Shown in pieces: positions 8,114-19,819 of a stretch of DNA of 64,000 bases. Every line of letters starts with the position of its first letter. The stretch's first letter is position 1. The notes beneath the pieces are model-generated. The model worked only from the letters and a program-made list of their open reading frames with translations. It did not search any database and had not been told where the DNA came from. This stretch comes from Klebsiella grimontii. GTDB lineage: Bacteria > Pseudomonadota > Gammaproteobacteria > Enterobacterales > Enterobacteriaceae. The translations under genes were made by a program, and so were the position numbers. The DNA lies in assembly GCF_900200035.1 (NCBI RefSeq), contig NZ_FZTC01000015.1, positions 806,001-870,000 of the forward strand, read 5' to 3'.

Positions 8114-10402
8114 TCAGAAATGGATATTGGCGGTAAGCAGGAAGGTCCGCGGCTCGCCCGGGTGATAACGGTAGCCGCTCTTGTTAATCGAGGCGACGTA
8201 GTCGGTATCAAACAGGTTGTAGACGTTCAGCTGCAGGTCGAGATTGCGGTTAATGCGGTAACCGACTTTAGCATCGGCCACCCAGTAGCCTTCGGTATAA
8301 GAAGGCGTGCCGACCGCGCCGTCGCTGCCGCGATGCATGCTGCCGACGTATCGCGCGCCGGCGCCGACGGCGATCGCATCGGTGGCCTGGTACTGGCTCC
8401 AGAGGGTAAACGCGTGCTCTGGCGTATACGGCAGCGCGCTGGTGCCATCCTGGGCGGTGTTCGCGCCTTCACGAACGCTGGCATGCTGTTGGGTATAGCC
8501 GCCGATAACCTGCCAGTCAGGAGTGATGTTACCGGCCAGCGAAATCTCATAGCCTTCAACGCGTTTCTTACCATACTGCGAATAGCTGCCGTCGTCGTTC
8601 TGCTCGACTTCGTTTTCAATATCGGTGCGGAAGAGGGCGGCGGTCAGCAGCAGGCGTTTATCCATCAGCTCCCACTTGGTGCCGAGCTCGCTGGTTTTGG
8701 CCTTCTGCGGTTTAAAGTCGGTTCGGTTGGCGCTGCTGCCGGTGCCGCTTTGCGCGAGGGTAAAGTTGCTGCCTCCCGGCGGCTGCTGGGAAACGGCGTA
8801 GTTGACGTAGAGATTGCCGTTATCGGTCAGGTGGTACAGCGCGCCGGCCTTCCAGTTCACCAGGTTACCGCTGGTTGAGGTATCGACGGTGGTGAGCGGG
8901 GTATTTTTCGCGACCCCCGTCGGGCAGGCAATGGCGCCGCGTCCGGTACCGCCGCACAGGCTGGCGCTATCATATTTGGTCTGGTAATTGTCCAGACGGA
9001 TCCCGCCGTTAAGTTCGAAGTCCTGGGAAATTTGCAGGGTATCGAAAGCATAGACGCCGAAGGTATCCGTCTGCCCGTTAGCGTTGGCGCCGCTGCGGTT
9101 CAGGCCGCCGATGGAGATGTCGCTGTTCGGATGGTAAATATTCACCGCCGGAGGCGTGAGCGGATAGACCCCGTAGTTGGTCTGGGTTTCACGGGTGAAT
9201 TCCACGCCGGTGCTGACGTCATGACCGATAGCGCCGGTGTAGAACGTCGACGTCAGGTTAGTCTGGTTGGTCAGGATCTTGTTGCTGATGTCTTTGGTAT
9301 TCGCCAGGCGCGACCAGGTCCAGGTGCCCACATCGTCAGGGTTTGGCTGGGAAATGTTTGACGCTCCGCCCATCACCGCGGTCATCAGATAATCCTGCTT
9401 CACGCGAGACCAGCGGGTGGTGTTGCGGATCGTCGTCGTGTCGCTCAGGTCGTGCTCGAAACGCATCGTCACGGTATCGGTTGTGGAATCATCGTAGTCG
9501 GAATCGGTGCCGTAGAAGTTGCTGGTGGCGACCTTGCCGGAGTGATTCAGCGCCGAGGTGCCGGCGTTGGGAGCGGAATAGCCCGGCAGCCCGATGGTAG
9601 GAATGCCGCCGTCGGGGGTGTTGTGCTGGGTCACGTGCAGATAGTTAAGGTACAGGCGGTTCTCGGTGCCGAGACCAAATGCCGCCGATGGCGCGACGCC
9701 GTAACGCTCGTTTTTCACCTTGTCCCGGCCCGCGTCGTGGGTTTTCTCGCCCATCAGATTCAGACGCACCGCGCTGGTTTCGCCAATGGCCTGGTTAATA
9801 TCCAGCGTGCCGCGTCGGAACCAGGCGCTGCCAGCGCTGGCGGAGGCGTCGATACCCGAATCGAGGCGCGGCTGTTTGCTGATCATATTGATCGAGCCGG
9901 TCGGCGCGCTGCGCCCATAGTCGGAGCCTGACGGTCCCTTGATGACTTCGACCTGTTCGGTATTAAACGTATCGCGGCTGACGCTGCCAATATCGCGGAT
10001 ACCGTCGACGTAAATGCTGTTGGAGGTGTCCGCACCGCGCATGTAAATGGCGTCGCCGGTGGTCGAGTTGCCGTTTTCGCCAGCAAAGAAAGCGCCGACG
10101 CCGGGGACGTTTTTCAGCGCGTCGGTAAGGTTAGTGACCCCCTGATCCTTCATCACCTGCTCAGAAACCACGGTAACCGTTCGCGTGGTGTCGGCGATCG
10201 GCCGTGAAAATTTTGGATCGGCGGAGCGGGTCGGCGCGTAAAGCGATGGCGTCTGCGCTTCGACCACCAGCGTTTCGCCGCTAGTATTTTCAGTGCTATC
10301 CGCTGCAAGTAGCTGGCCGGACGGAGAAAGACTTAGGCATAAGCCAGTGAAGAGCGTGAGCGAGTTAAAACTGCTGAACGGCAAATTGTTATTTTTTTCC
10401 AT
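8114..10402 (-). CDS. fiu: Catecholate siderophore TonB-dependent receptor Fiu
   Basis: 762 residues. There is an N-terminal signal peptide ending near LLAADS, then a TonB box region (GETLVVEA). The plug domain follows (TTRTVTVVSEQVMKDQGVTNLTDALKNVPGV, MRGADTSNSIYVDGIRD), then a 22-strand barrel ending in the outer-membrane C-terminal signature LLTANIHF. It agrees closely with E. coli Fiu along its length, including the GAFFAGENGNSTTGDAIYMR region. Fiu imports ferric monomeric catecholates (dihydroxybenzoate and related compounds) and catechol-conjugated antibiotics. Expression should be Fur-repressed: a 17/19 Fur box lies 110 nt upstream. Confidence 0.97.
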   Translation of the reverse strand: MEKNNNLPFSSFNSLTLFTGLCLSLSPSGQLLAADSTENTSGETLVVEAQTPSLYAPTRSADPKFSRPIADTTRTVTVVSEQVMKDQGVTNLTDALKNVPGVGAFFAGENGNSTTGDAIYMRGADTSNSIYVDGIRDIGSVSRDTFNTEQVEVIKGPSGSDYGRSAPTGSINMISKQPRLDSGIDASASAGSAWFRRGTLDINQAIGETSAVRLNLMGEKTHDAGRDKVKNERYGVAPSAAFGLGTENRLYLNYLHVTQHNTPDGGIPTIGLPGYSAPNAGTSALNHSGKVATSNFYGTDSDYDDSTTDTVTMRFEHDLSDTTTIRNTTRWSRVKQDYLMTAVMGGASNISQPNPDDVGTWTWSRLANTKDISNKILTNQTNLTSTFYTGAIGHDVSTGVEFTRETQTNYGVYPLTPPAVNIYHPNSDISIGGLNRSGANANGQTDTFGVYAFDTLQISQDFELNGGIRLDNYQTKYDSASLCGGTGRGAIACPTGVAKNTPLTTVDTSTSGNLVNWKAGALYHLTDNGNLYVNYAVSQQPPGGSNFTLAQSGTGSSANRTDFKPQKAKTSELGTKWELMDKRLLLTAALFRTDIENEVEQNDDGSYSQYGKKRVEGYEISLAGNITPDWQVIGGYTQQHASVREGANTAQDGTSALPYTPEHAFTLWSQYQATDAIAVGAGARYVGSMHRGSDGAVGTPSYTEGYWVADAKVGYRINRNLDLQLNVYNLFDTDYVASINKSGYRYHPGEPRTFLLTANIHF

Positions 10403-10511
10403 TTCAATAAGTGACTTATCGTTTTAATTAGGCCATAACGACCGCAGACGAAGCGTTGCTTCGCCCCGACCACTGCAGGTGATTTCTATACAAAGTAATG
10501 AGTTTGATAGT

Positions 10512-10530
10512 GATTGTGATAATCATTATC
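10512..10530. promoter_or_regulatory. Fur box of fiu
   Basis: GATTGTGATAATCATTATC matches the 19-bp consensus GATAATGATAATCATTATC at 17 positions. It lies between fiu (minus strand) and the flavin reductase gene. The rest of this 296-nt gap is AT-rich with no gene. Confidence 0.85.
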
Positions 10531-10698
10531 AAAAACGAACGAATTTTTATCACTCATTTATAAAAAAATAAATACATTTATTTACATTGACCGCAATTTT
10601 TCTACATAAAGCGCACGGGGAGGGGGAGCTTAAGGCGGGGATACGGAAATCAGCAGCCCGGCCTGGGCAACGGAGATATTGCCGGCCGGGAAGTACGC

Positions 10699-11313
10699 TT
10701 AGCGGGCGTCCGGACGAATAAGATCAAAACGCAGGCTTTCATCAATGCCGTAATAGGCGCTTGGCCCTCCGGCGCGCAGGATTGGTTGGGCCTTGGCGGT
10801 CTGGTAAATTCCGTCATCCAGCAGCGATTCATCGATATGCACCGCGACCACTTCGCCCAGCACCAGCCAGGTGTCAACCGCTTGCCCTTCGGCGGTGGTT
10901 AACTGGATGCATTGTGAGAGGCGACACTCGAAGTTTACCGGGCTTTCGGCGACCCGCGGCGCGCTGACGATGCGGCTGGGAGCGGCAGTCAGCCCGGCGC
11001 GGATGAATTCATCTTCGTTATGGGGAAGGGTGGCCGAGGTTTCGTTCATCGCGACCGCCAGAGGGCGGGTGGCCAGGTTCCAGACGAACTCTTTCGTCTC
11101 AGCGATATTCTGCACGCTATCTTTCCAACCGCTGCTGGCAAAACCAATAATGGGTGGCCGATAGTTAAAGCAGTTGAAAAAACTGTAGGGGGCGAGGTTA
11201 CGCTGGCCGCTGTTATCAACGGAAGCTATCCAGCCGATGGGCCGCGGCCCGATAATAGCGTTCAGCGGGTCGTGAGGCAGCCCGTGTCCGTGCGAAGGTT
11301 GGTAGAAGTACAT
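10699..11313 (-). CDS. Flavin reductase-like (FMN-binding split barrel) protein
   Basis: 204 residues. N-terminal pattern [43 protein letters not shown] is the hallmark of the flavin reductase-like split-barrel family (PF01613). The protein probably binds FMN and acts as an NAD(P)H:flavin oxidoreductase or a related reductase. There is no partner monooxygenase nearby, so the acceptor is unknown. The gene is oriented toward fiu and diverges from rlmF. E. coli K-12 has mcbA at this place instead, as I recall, so this is an added gene. Confidence 0.88.
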   Translation of the reverse strand: MYFYQPSHGHGLPHDPLNAIIGPRPIGWIASVDNSGQRNLAPYSFFNCFNYRPPIIGFASSGWKDSVQNIAETKEFVWNLATRPLAVAMNETSATLPHNEDEFIRAGLTAAPSRIVSAPRVAESPVNFECRLSQCIQLTTAEGQAVDTWLVLGEVVAVHIDESLLDDGIYQTAKAQPILRAGGPSAYYGIDESLRFDLIRPDAR

Positions 11314-11408
11314 ACGATACCCGTGACAAAAAAAGAGATATCCAGACTCACTTATTTACCGCGCCGCCGTCAACGGGTATCTTACGCGGCTGTTCAAAGG
11401 AGATTGCC

Positions 11409-12323
11409 ATGAAAGCCCAGAAACCGGGGTTACACCCGCGTAACCGTCACCAACAACGCTACGACCTGCCCGCGCTGTGCCAGGCCCACCCTGAGCTACA
11501 GGGCTTTATCACCCTTAACCCGGTGGGTGAGCAGACCATCGACTTCGCTAACCCGCTGGCGGTGAAGGCGCTGAATAAAGCGCTGCTGGCGCACTTCTAC
11601 GCGGTGAAACACTGGGATATACCCGACGGCTTTCTCTGCCCGCCGGTGCCGGGCAGGGCGGACTACCTCCATCATCTCGCCGATCTGCTGGCGCTGGATA
11701 GCGGGACCATCCCGGCCAACGCCAGCATTCTCGATATTGGCGTTGGCGCAAACTGCATCTATCCGCTGATCGGCGTGCATGAGTACGGCTGGCGCTTCAC
11801 CGGCAGCGAAGTGAACGCCGACGCCTTCGCCAGCGCCCAGGCTATCGTCAACGGCAATCCCGGCCTTACTCGCCAGATCCGCCTGCGTCGTCAAAAAGAC
11901 GCCAAAGCGATTCTGACCGGCATTATTCATAAAAATGAGACCTACGACGCAACCCTGTGCAACCCGCCGTTCCATGATTCCGCCGCCAGCGCGCAGGCGG
12001 GCGGTGAGCGTAAGCGTCGCAACCTGGGGCTGGGCGAAGAGAGCGTGCTGAACTTTGGCGGCCAGCAGCAGGAGCTGTGGTGCGAAGGGGGCGAGGTCGC
12101 GTTTATTACGCAGATGATTCAGGAGAGCCAGCAGTTTGGCCGTCAGGTGAAGTGGTTTACCTCGCTGGTGTCTCGCGGCGACAACCTGCCGCCGCTCTAC
12201 CGCGCGCTGACCGACGTCGGCGCGGTGAAAGTGGTGAAAAAAGAGATGGCCCAGGGGAATAAGCAAAGCCGCTTTATCGCCTGGACCTTTATGGACGAAG
12301 CCAAACGTCGCCGCGCTTTATAA
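11409..12323 (+). CDS. rlmF: 23S rRNA (adenine-1618 N6)-methyltransferase RlmF
   Basis: 304 residues. The SAM-binding motif I is [12 protein letters not shown] (109-120) and the catalytic N6-adenine motif is NPPF (185-188, LCNPPFHDS). The Arg/Lys-rich loop ERKRRNLGL follows. This order matches E. coli RlmF (YbiN), which methylates A1618 of 23S rRNA. AAGGAGA precedes the start. The end overlaps the convergent ybiO end by 6 nt. Confidence 0.96.
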   Translation: MKAQKPGLHPRNRHQQRYDLPALCQAHPELQGFITLNPVGEQTIDFANPLAVKALNKALLAHFYAVKHWDIPDGFLCPPVPGRADYLHHLADLLALDSGTIPANASILDIGVGANCIYPLIGVHEYGWRFTGSEVNADAFASAQAIVNGNPGLTRQIRLRRQKDAKAILTGIIHKNETYDATLCNPPFHDSAASAQAGGERKRRNLGLGEESVLNFGGQQQELWCEGGEVAFITQMIQESQQFGRQVKWFTSLVSRGDNLPPLYRALTDVGAVKVVKKEMAQGNKQSRFIAWTFMDEAKRRRAL

Positions 12324-14528
12324 CGTCGGCTCGGCGGGAGCCGGCGGTCCCGCCGGCGCTGGCATCGGCAGAACCTGGTAAGTTTGTACCGGCGCCCGCA
12401 CGCCCGCGAGGTCAAAGTGTCGTTTTACCTGAGTATCAAGAGCGAAGCGGACCGTCCACTGCTTCAGCGGCAGAGTAGTAAAGGTGACGCGCAGGGTGAA
12501 GGCGGTGTTGCTTAAGCCCACCAGCCCGGCGAAGGAGGGCTCGCCAATGATCAGCCCGCGAATCTCTTCCTGCGCCATCACTTCCGCGACCGCGTCTTTC
12601 AGCGCCTGGTTGGCCTTATCCAGATCTTCTTGCCGGTCAACATCATAGTTGGCCACCACCGAGCCGATCCCGCGCACGAAGTTGGCGAAGGTGGTTATCG
12701 AAGACCACGGAATAATATGATAGGCGCCGGTATCCTGGCGTACGCCGACGGAACGAATCGACATACGTTCTACCGTCCCGGTTAACGGCCCGATGGTCAC
12801 CAGATCGCCGGTATTCATGCCGTTCTCAAATTGGATGAAAATCCCGGTAATAATATCTTTAACCAGGGTTTGCGCGCCGAACGAAATCGCGAGGCCCAGC
12901 GCGCCGGCGCCGGCCAGCAGCGGGGCGATATTCACACCCACTTCCGAAAGCAGGATCATGATAGTAATGGTGCTAATGACGACCGCCAGCGCGTTGCGAA
13001 ACAGCGTCAGCAGCGTTCGGGCGCGGGCGCTGGGCAGCGGGCGGCCGTGAATATCCGATGCCAGACGGTTTTCAATCAGGCTGGCGAGCAGCGTCCAGCC
13101 AATCGCCGAGAAGAACAGGATCAGCGCGATGCGGATCAGCACATCCACCGCTTTTTGCCCGCTACCGTTATGCATCCACTGCCAAAAATCGAACAGGCCC
13201 CACGCGCTGAGCAGCAGCATAATCGCCACGCAAACCGTTAATATCCGCGCCGCTTTCAGCGAGGCGGAGATCCAGCCGTTAAGCCGTTTTTGCAGTTCAG
13301 GATAGTTGCGCTGGGTTTCCGGCGACAGGGTGATGGTTTTCGCAATCCAGCGCGACAGAATACCGGAGACCAGCGCGGCGGCACCGATGATGGCCAGGCT
13401 GCGCAGCGTCGCGCCCATCATAAATTTCAGGCTGTTGCCGGGGTCGAACAGCGAGAAGAAAAACAGCACGATAAAGTAAGCGCAGGCCAGCCAGTGCCAG
13501 ATCAGCGCAAAGGCGCGGATAAACAGGCTAAAGAAGGCCAGCGAGCGGTCGGCGAGATGGATGAGTCCTTGGGTAATCAATTTCTTATTGTGAAATATCA
13601 GATACAGCGCCCAGAGCGTAATGCACAGCATAATCACCACGTTGGCCAACGCGCCAAACTGGACGTTGACCTGGTTGGAGATAATCGGCACCGCGACGAT
13701 GAGCCCGTAGCCAATCAGGCTGCTCAGCGCGCTCAGGCGCAGGTTCCAGTATTTCGCCGCGTCATCGCTGAGGTTGAACGGGCGTAGCTCCGGGATGCGG
13801 GGGCAGAAAATGAGCCGCAGAATGGCCTTGAAAAATTCAATCAGCGCGAAGGCGTTGAGAAACAGGCTTTGCTGGAAGGCGATGGTGGGATTATTACCGT
13901 TCAGGCGGTCGCTTAAAAGCTGGCCCACGAAGAGGGTGAGCGCCAGCAGAAGCAGGTCGAAAATAAACGCGCCGGCGATCGTTGCAGGTAGCTGAAGCCA
14001 GTTGCTGCGGTCGCGGTTTTTATGCCGTCCCCAGTGACCCATCTTGCGATACAGCGGCAGGGCCGCCAGGCGTACCAGCCACCAGAACGCAAACACCAGA
14101 CCTGCCAGCAGCAGGAAATGCCAGGCGGCGCTGGTGAAGGTTTGTGAATTAAACGCTTTGTGCGGAGAACCGGTGATGTTGCGCCACAGCTGGGAGAAGC
14201 GCGAAGAGAGCTGTTCGCCGTATTCGCGGCTGATGTGGGTGACGTTCTCCAGCACCGTGGTCTCATCTTTTATTTCCGGCGGCGTCAGCGTCGGCGTACT
14301 GTCCGGCGGCGGCGTGGCGGCGGCTTTCCGCAACTGATCGATAAGCTCCTGACGAGCGTCGGCGTTTTCAAGCACGTCGGCCAGCGCGCCGTAGGCCGCT
14401 TTCTTCTGCGCCACATCGGGTTCGCTACTGCTGGACTGCTCCGTTGTGGCTGCCGGAACGCCGGGCAGCGTCGCGGCCCATAGCGGAGCGGTGAAGAATA
14501 GGGCAAGCAGTAACAAAATCCGCGGCAC
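12318..14528 (-). CDS. ybiO: Moderate-conductance mechanosensitive channel YbiO
   Basis: About 736 residues. I place the start at a GTG (14526-14528) because GGAGGTG lies 5 nt before it and the resulting signal peptide [17 protein letters not shown] has the same length as in E. coli; an ATG 12 nt upstream would also read through. A periplasmic N-terminal region (about 20-120) is followed by multiple hydrophobic helices. The MscS domain ([57 protein letters not shown]) contains the pore helix and the beta domain ([24 protein letters not shown]). It releases solutes upon hypo-osmotic shock. Confidence 0.95.
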   Translation of the reverse strand: MPRILLLLALFFTAPLWAATLPGVPAATTEQSSSSEPDVAQKKAAYGALADVLENADARQELIDQLRKAAATPPPDSTPTLTPPEIKDETTVLENVTHISREYGEQLSSRFSQLWRNITGSPHKAFNSQTFTSAAWHFLLLAGLVFAFWWLVRLAALPLYRKMGHWGRHKNRDRSNWLQLPATIAGAFIFDLLLLALTLFVGQLLSDRLNGNNPTIAFQQSLFLNAFALIEFFKAILRLIFCPRIPELRPFNLSDDAAKYWNLRLSALSSLIGYGLIVAVPIISNQVNVQFGALANVVIMLCITLWALYLIFHNKKLITQGLIHLADRSLAFFSLFIRAFALIWHWLACAYFIVLFFFSLFDPGNSLKFMMGATLRSLAIIGAAALVSGILSRWIAKTITLSPETQRNYPELQKRLNGWISASLKAARILTVCVAIMLLLSAWGLFDFWQWMHNGSGQKAVDVLIRIALILFFSAIGWTLLASLIENRLASDIHGRPLPSARARTLLTLFRNALAVVISTITIMILLSEVGVNIAPLLAGAGALGLAISFGAQTLVKDIITGIFIQFENGMNTGDLVTIGPLTGTVERMSIRSVGVRQDTGAYHIIPWSSITTFANFVRGIGSVVANYDVDRQEDLDKANQALKDAVAEVMAQEEIRGLIIGEPSFAGLVGLSNTAFTLRVTFTTLPLKQWTVRFALDTQVKRHFDLAGVRAPVQTYQVLPMPAPAGPPAPAEPTL

Positions 14529-14606
14529 AGGCACCTCCATTGCATCTCAAACCAATAAGTATAGAAGACGCGATTCGGAGAGTGGGGTTGGGATGATTCT
14601 GGAAAG

Positions 14607-14631
14607 CGGCTCTCCCGCGAAGGGAGAGCCG
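14607..14631. terminator. Hairpin between ybiO and glnQ
   Basis: Perfect 10-bp stem CGGCTCTCCC/GGGAGAGCCG with loop GCGAA, 7 nt beyond the glnQ stop. In the minus-strand transcript it is followed by CUUUCC, so it is a plausible terminator for glnHPQ despite a short U-tract. Confidence 0.65.
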
Positions 14632-14637
14632 GAGGCA

Positions 14638-15360
14638 TCAGGCTACGTGCTGCAAAAACTCGCGCAGGCGCGGGCTGGGCGGGTTATTCACCAGTACCTG
14701 CGGATCGCCATCTTCCGCAATGCGCCCTTTATCGATAAAGATCAGGCGCGAAGCCACTTTCTCGGCGAAGCCGATTTCATGGGTAACGATAACCATGGTC
14801 ATGCCTTCTTCGGCCAGATCCTGCATCACCTTCAGCACTTCATGACGCAGTTCGGGGTCAAGCGCGGAAGTGGGCTCATCAAACAGCATCATTTTCGGTT
14901 TCACCGCCAGCGCCCGGGCAATGGCCACGCGCTGCTGCTGCCCGCCTGAAAGCTCAGAAGGATAGTGGTGCGCGCGTTCCGCGAGGCCGACTTTCTCCAG
15001 CAGGTCTTTCGCCAGTTTTTCCGCCGCCGCTTTATTGGCGCCGCGCACGCGCAGCGGGCCAAACATCACGTTTTCCAGCGCCGTCAGGTGCGGGAACAGA
15101 TAAAACTGCTGGAACACCATACCGGCTTCCTGGCGAATCAGGCGCTCGTCAACCTTCGGGTCGTTGACCTTCAGACCGTCGACGATCAGATCGCCGCTGG
15201 TAATCTCTTCAAGTTTGTTAATACAGCGCAGCAGGGTCGATTTACCGGAGCCGGACGGCCCGATAATCACCACGACTTCGCCCTGGTTGATCTTCAGATC
15301 GATATCATGCAGCACTTTGGTTGGGCCAAAGTGCTTGGAAACGTTTTTAAATTCAATCAC
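14638..15360 (-). CDS. glnQ: Glutamine ABC transporter ATP-binding protein GlnQ
   Basis: 240 residues. Walker [10 protein letters not shown] (34-42), Q-loop [12 protein letters not shown], signature [16 protein letters not shown], Walker [12 protein letters not shown] and the switch His in VIVTHE are all present, defining a polar-amino-acid-type ABC ATPase. It overlaps glnP by 4 nt, giving translational coupling. It energises high-affinity glutamine uptake with GlnP in the inner membrane and GlnH in the periplasm. It is the last gene of a three-gene operon that ends at a strong hairpin. Confidence 0.97.
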   Translation of the reverse strand: MIEFKNVSKHFGPTKVLHDIDLKINQGEVVVIIGPSGSGKSTLLRCINKLEEITSGDLIVDGLKVNDPKVDERLIRQEAGMVFQQFYLFPHLTALENVMFGPLRVRGANKAAAEKLAKDLLEKVGLAERAHHYPSELSGGQQQRVAIARALAVKPKMMLFDEPTSALDPELRHEVLKVMQDLAEEGMTMVIVTHEIGFAEKVASRLIFIDKGRIAEDGDPQVLVNNPPSPRLREFLQHVA

Positions 15361-16016
15361 AGGATTTTCATCCTTCTTTCAAGACGACGCAGAACAAAGC
15401 TCAGCACCAGGGTGATGATCAGATAGATAACCGCAACGGCGCTCCAGATTTCCAGCGCGCGGAAGTTACCGGCAATAATTTCCTGGCCCTGGCGGGTCAG
15501 TTCGGCCACGCCGATGACGATAAACAGCGAAGTATCTTTGATGCTGATAATCCACTGGTTGCCCAGCGGTGGCAGCATACGGCGCAGCGCCAGCGGCAGG
15601 ATCACGTAGCGAATGGTTTCCCGACGAGAGAGGCCCAGCGCGAGGCCGGCTTCGCGAAAGCCTTTATGGATCGACAGCACCGCGCCGCGGGTGATTTCCG
15701 CAATATAGGCGCCGGAGTTGATCATAATGGTGACCACCGCCGCGGAGAACGGGTCGATACGTAAATCGCTAAACGCCATGGGTAGAGCGAAGTAGATGAA
15801 CATCACCTGCACCACAATCGGGGTGCCGCGGATGATTTCGATAAAGACCAGCGCGATGTGGTTGGCAATCCAGCCGCCGAAACAGCGGGCGAAACCGGCC
15901 ACCAGACCGATTATCAGACCGCCGACCAGGCCGAGGACCGAAATCCACAGCGTCATTTTGGCGCCTTCCAGCAAAATAGGAATGGCGGGCCAGATGGCAC
16001 TCCAGTCAAACTGCAT
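15357..16016 (-). CDS. glnP: Glutamine ABC transporter permease GlnP
   Basis: 219 residues with about five hydrophobic helices (for example [26 protein letters not shown] and a C-terminal [21 protein letters not shown]). It has the permease EAA loop [33 protein letters not shown] that docks on GlnQ. It agrees with E. coli GlnP in length. The gap to glnH (134 nt) contains REP-like stem-loops, probably setting periplasmic binding protein output above that of the membrane parts. Confidence 0.96.
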   Translation of the reverse strand: MQFDWSAIWPAIPILLEGAKMTLWISVLGLVGGLIIGLVAGFARCFGGWIANHIALVFIEIIRGTPIVVQVMFIYFALPMAFSDLRIDPFSAAVVTIMINSGAYIAEITRGAVLSIHKGFREAGLALGLSRRETIRYVILPLALRRMLPPLGNQWIISIKDTSLFIVIGVAELTRQGQEIIAGNFRALEIWSAVAVIYLIITLVLSFVLRRLERRMKIL

Positions 16017-16084
16017 AATGTGTTCCTGTTACCGTCTCGAAAACAGAGGAAAACCCTCTGAGAAAACTATTCAGGCCTGCTGAG

Positions 16085-16145
16085 GGGGTAGCCCGGAGCG
16101 CTCCAGGTCTACCAGACCACCGCAGGCCTGGAAGAGAGCATCGCT
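16085..16145. repeat. REP-like stem-loops between glnH and glnP
   Basis: Contains GGTCT-ACC-AGACC and the palindrome GGAGCGCTCC next to a REP-type TAGCCCGGA tail, followed by AGGCCTGG. The position after the abundant binding-protein gene suggests transcript stabilisation and differential expression within the operon (inference). Confidence 0.45.
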
Positions 16146-16150
16146 AATTA

Positions 16151-16969
<819 letters not shown>

Positions 16970-17039
16970 TTACAACCTGTTGTTTTATAACAATCAGAAT
17001 GAATCCTGTTGCACAATGTTGATAACGGACAACGTTAAA

Positions 17040-17070
17040 TGCACCATTATGGGGCGTTATTTTGGTGCAT
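17040..17070. promoter_or_regulatory. NtrC-binding region upstream of glnH
   Basis: Contains the inward-facing half-sites TGCACC (17040-17045) and GGTGCA (17064-17069) at a spacing that gives overlapping NtrC-type sites (consensus TGCACY-N5-RGTGCA). It lies about 75-100 bp upstream of the sigma-54 element, as expected for an activator. Confidence 0.6.
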
Positions 17071-17237
17071 CATAAGAGCATCGCATAACACGAGCATTTT
17101 TAGCGCAAACCCTGATGTTAAAACAATCTCGGCGTAACGATTGTGTGAGGTGATTATTACAATTGATTTACTTTTGCACGTATTTTGAACATTCTCATGC
17201 ACTGAGGTGGTGCGTGGCGGGGGGGAAGGAAGTAAAT

Positions 17238-17265
17238 AAAAAAAGCCGCCAGCGTGGCTGACGGC
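17238..17265 (-). terminator. Rho-independent terminator of dps
   Basis: In the minus-strand transcript GCCGTCAGC/GCTGGCGGC (one G-U pair) with a 3-nt loop is followed by seven U. It begins 8 nt after the dps stop. Confidence 0.9.
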
Positions 17266-17273
17266 AGTTAGCG

Positions 17274-17807
<534 letters not shown>

Positions 17808-17960
17808 TCATACTTCAAATTCGAATTATTCGGAGCGTCTCATCCCAATAACTTGCGGAATTAAGTATAGCAACGGATCTGAGCTTTGCAGCGGCGGTAG
17901 TCTCTATCGGTCTGATAGTGCAGGGCTGTTAGTCGGGTGAAATGCTTTATAAATCAAAGG

Positions 17961-17996
17961 GGGTTGATTGGTTTTTCCGCCAATCAGCCCTTTTTT
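17961..17996. terminator. Bidirectional-type hairpin behind rhtA
   Basis: 11-bp stem GGGTTGATTGG/CCAATCAGCCC (one G-U) with a T6 tract on the plus-strand side. In the rhtA transcript the stem is preceded by A6 and followed by CCTTTGATTT. Confidence 0.7.
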
Positions 17997-17998
17997 AG

Positions 17999-18886
17999 TT
18001 AGCTGATGTCGACCTTCTGGATTTTGGTTTCCCGACGCATTGTCAGCGTAGAGCCCATTGACGCCAGGATAATCGCCCCCAGCGCCAGCGTTTGGGTCGC
18101 GGTTAGCGTTTCGCCAAGAAACACCATCCCGGAAAGCGCGGCGAGAGCCGGCTCCATGCTCATCAGGGTGCCGAACGTCTTGCTCGGCATACGGGTCAGG
18201 GCCACCATCTCCAGAGAGTAGGGCAGCGCGGTAGATAAAATGGCGATCCCGAGCCCCGGCAGCAGCAGCCCCCACTGAAATAGCGTATCGCTGGCCTGAA
18301 TCATCCCCATCGGCACGAAGACCACCGCGGCGATCAGCGACCCCATGGCAACCGTTGCCGGGCCGTGCTCTTCCCCGGCGCGCTGGCCGGTCAGAATGTA
18401 AACCGCCCAGCATGCGCCCGCGCCGAGCGCCAGCAGCGCGCCAACGGGATCGATCTGCGCCACGCTTTGCCCCAGCGGCAGCAGGAACCATAGCCCGAGC
18501 ACCGCCAGCGCCACCCAGACGAAGTCGAGGGGGCGGCGGGATCCAAATAGCGCTACCGCCAGCGGCCCGGTAAACTCCAGCGCGACGGCGACGCCGAGCG
18601 GAATGCGTTGAATCGATAAATAGAACAGGTAGTTCATCGCGCCAAGCGAGAGGCCATACAGCAGCAGCGGCAGACGCTGCTCCGGGGCAAAGCGCAGGCG
18701 CCAGGGTTTGAAGATGACCACCAGGATTAAGGTACCGAGCGCCAGGCGCAGGGCGGTAACGCCTGGGGCGCCGACCAGCGGGAAGAGTGATTTGGCCAGC
18801 GAGGCGCCGCTCTGAATGGAAATCATGGCGATTAAAATAACCAGTATCGGCAACCATGCCGGTACCTTACGAGACGAGCCGGGCAT
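17999..18886 (-). CDS. rhtA: Threonine/homoserine exporter RhtA (DMT/EamA family)
   Basis: 295 residues starting at MPGSSRKVPAWLP, with GACAGGAG as ribosome-binding site; 8 extra upstream residues are unlikely. Ten hydrophobic helices form two EamA repeats (ALEFTGPLAVALF in the first, TLMSMEPALAALSGMVFLGETL in the second). It closely matches E. coli RhtA, an inner-membrane exporter of threonine, homoserine and related metabolites. Divergent from ompX across a 351-nt region. Confidence 0.95.
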   Translation of the reverse strand: MPGSSRKVPAWLPILVILIAMISIQSGASLAKSLFPLVGAPGVTALRLALGTLILVVIFKPWRLRFAPEQRLPLLLYGLSLGAMNYLFYLSIQRIPLGVAVALEFTGPLAVALFGSRRPLDFVWVALAVLGLWFLLPLGQSVAQIDPVGALLALGAGACWAVYILTGQRAGEEHGPATVAMGSLIAAVVFVPMGMIQASDTLFQWGLLLPGLGIAILSTALPYSLEMVALTRMPSKTFGTLMSMEPALAALSGMVFLGETLTATQTLALGAIILASMGSTLTMRRETKIQKVDIS

Positions 18887-19021
18887 CCTTTCTCCTGTCA
18901 ATTTTGTCAAATGCGGTAAAGGTTCCAGTGTAATTGAATTACCCCGCGCCGGTTGAGCTAATGTTGAAAAAAAGGGTCTTAAAAGCAGTACAATAGGGCG
19001 GGTCTGAAGATAATTTCACCA

Positions 19022-19041
19022 CCAGATTAGGAATAATCTGG
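19022..19041. promoter_or_regulatory. Perfect inverted repeat in the rhtA-ompX region
   Basis: CCAGATTAGGAATAATCTGG has 8-bp perfect arms and a 4-nt spacer. It lies about 25 bp downstream of a likely -10 element TACAAT (near 18990) and about 200 nt before ompX. It could be an operator or an RNA hairpin of a long ompX leader. The rest of the 18887-19237 gap holds AT-rich promoter-like sequence (TATATT near 19194) and no gene. Confidence 0.45.
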
Positions 19042-19237
19042 ATACACGTCTGGCGCTTTATGAGCCTTAATAGGAGTATATTTGTAAAAAAGGTTTGTTT
19101 TCCAGTTTGTTATAGAAACGTAGAAACCTTTAGTTACATGAAAAAGTACGTTAGACAATGTAAAGTGAAAAGAGTTTCCCAAAAGTTTTTGTTATATTTA
19201 AGGCTTAGGACTTATTAGAAACACATTTGAGGTGGTT

Positions 19238-19750
19238 ATGAATAAAATTGCACGTTTTTCAGCACTGGCCGTTGTTCTGGCTGCATCCGTAGGTACCACT
19301 GCTTTCGCTGCGACTTCTACCGTTACCGGTGGCTACGCGCAGAGCGACATGCAGGGTGAAGCGAACAAAGCTGGCGGTTTCAACCTGAAGTACCGCTACG
19401 AGCAAGACAACAACCCGCTGGGTGTTATCGGTTCTTTCACCTACACCGAAAAAGATCGTTCTGAATCTGGCGTTTACAAAAAAGGCCAGTACTACGGCAT
19501 CACCGCAGGTCCGGCTTACCGTCTGAACGACTGGGCTAGCATCTACGGCGTAGTGGGTGTTGGTTACGGTAAATTCCAGGACAACAGCTACCCGAACAAA
19601 TCTGATATGAGCGACTACGGTTTCTCTTACGGCGCTGGTCTGCAGTTCAACCCGATCGAAAACGTTGCCCTGGACTTCTCCTACGAGCAGTCTCGCATTC
19701 GTAACGTTGACGTTGGCACCTGGATTGCTGGCGTAGGTTACCGCTTCTAA
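19238..19750 (+). CDS. ompX: Outer membrane protein OmpX
   Basis: 170 residues from the ATG preceded by GAGGTGG; the signal peptide ends at AFA/ATSTV. The mature protein is an eight-stranded barrel of the Ail/OmpX/Lom family, with the conserved TSTVTGGYAQSD start, NPLGVIGSFTYTEK, and C-terminal WIAGVGYRF ending in the aromatic outer-membrane sorting residue. Codon usage is strongly biased (highly expressed gene). Ail/OmpX proteins influence adhesion, serum resistance and surface properties. Confidence 0.98.
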   Translation: MNKIARFSALAVVLAASVGTTAFAATSTVTGGYAQSDMQGEANKAGGFNLKYRYEQDNNPLGVIGSFTYTEKDRSESGVYKKGQYYGITAGPAYRLNDWASIYGVVGVGYGKFQDNSYPNKSDMSDYGFSYGAGLQFNPIENVALDFSYEQSRIRNVDVGTWIAGVGYRF

Positions 19751-19769
19751 TCACTTCGGTGATATAAAA

Positions 19770-19798
19770 AATCCGCCTCGAGGGGCGGATTTTTTTTG
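19770..19798. terminator. Terminator of ompX, bidirectional with opgE
   Basis: ATCCGCC/GGCGGAT stem with a 6-nt loop followed by T8; six A precede it, so the minus-strand opgE transcript also gains a U-tract. Confidence 0.9.
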
Positions 19799-19819
19799 CC
19801 TGCTGTTTACGCGTCTGAG

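Noticed and set aside
17904-18857. Long frame overlapping rhtA in another phase
   Set aside because: Repetitive Arg/Gly/Ala composition; rhtA is recognised end to end.
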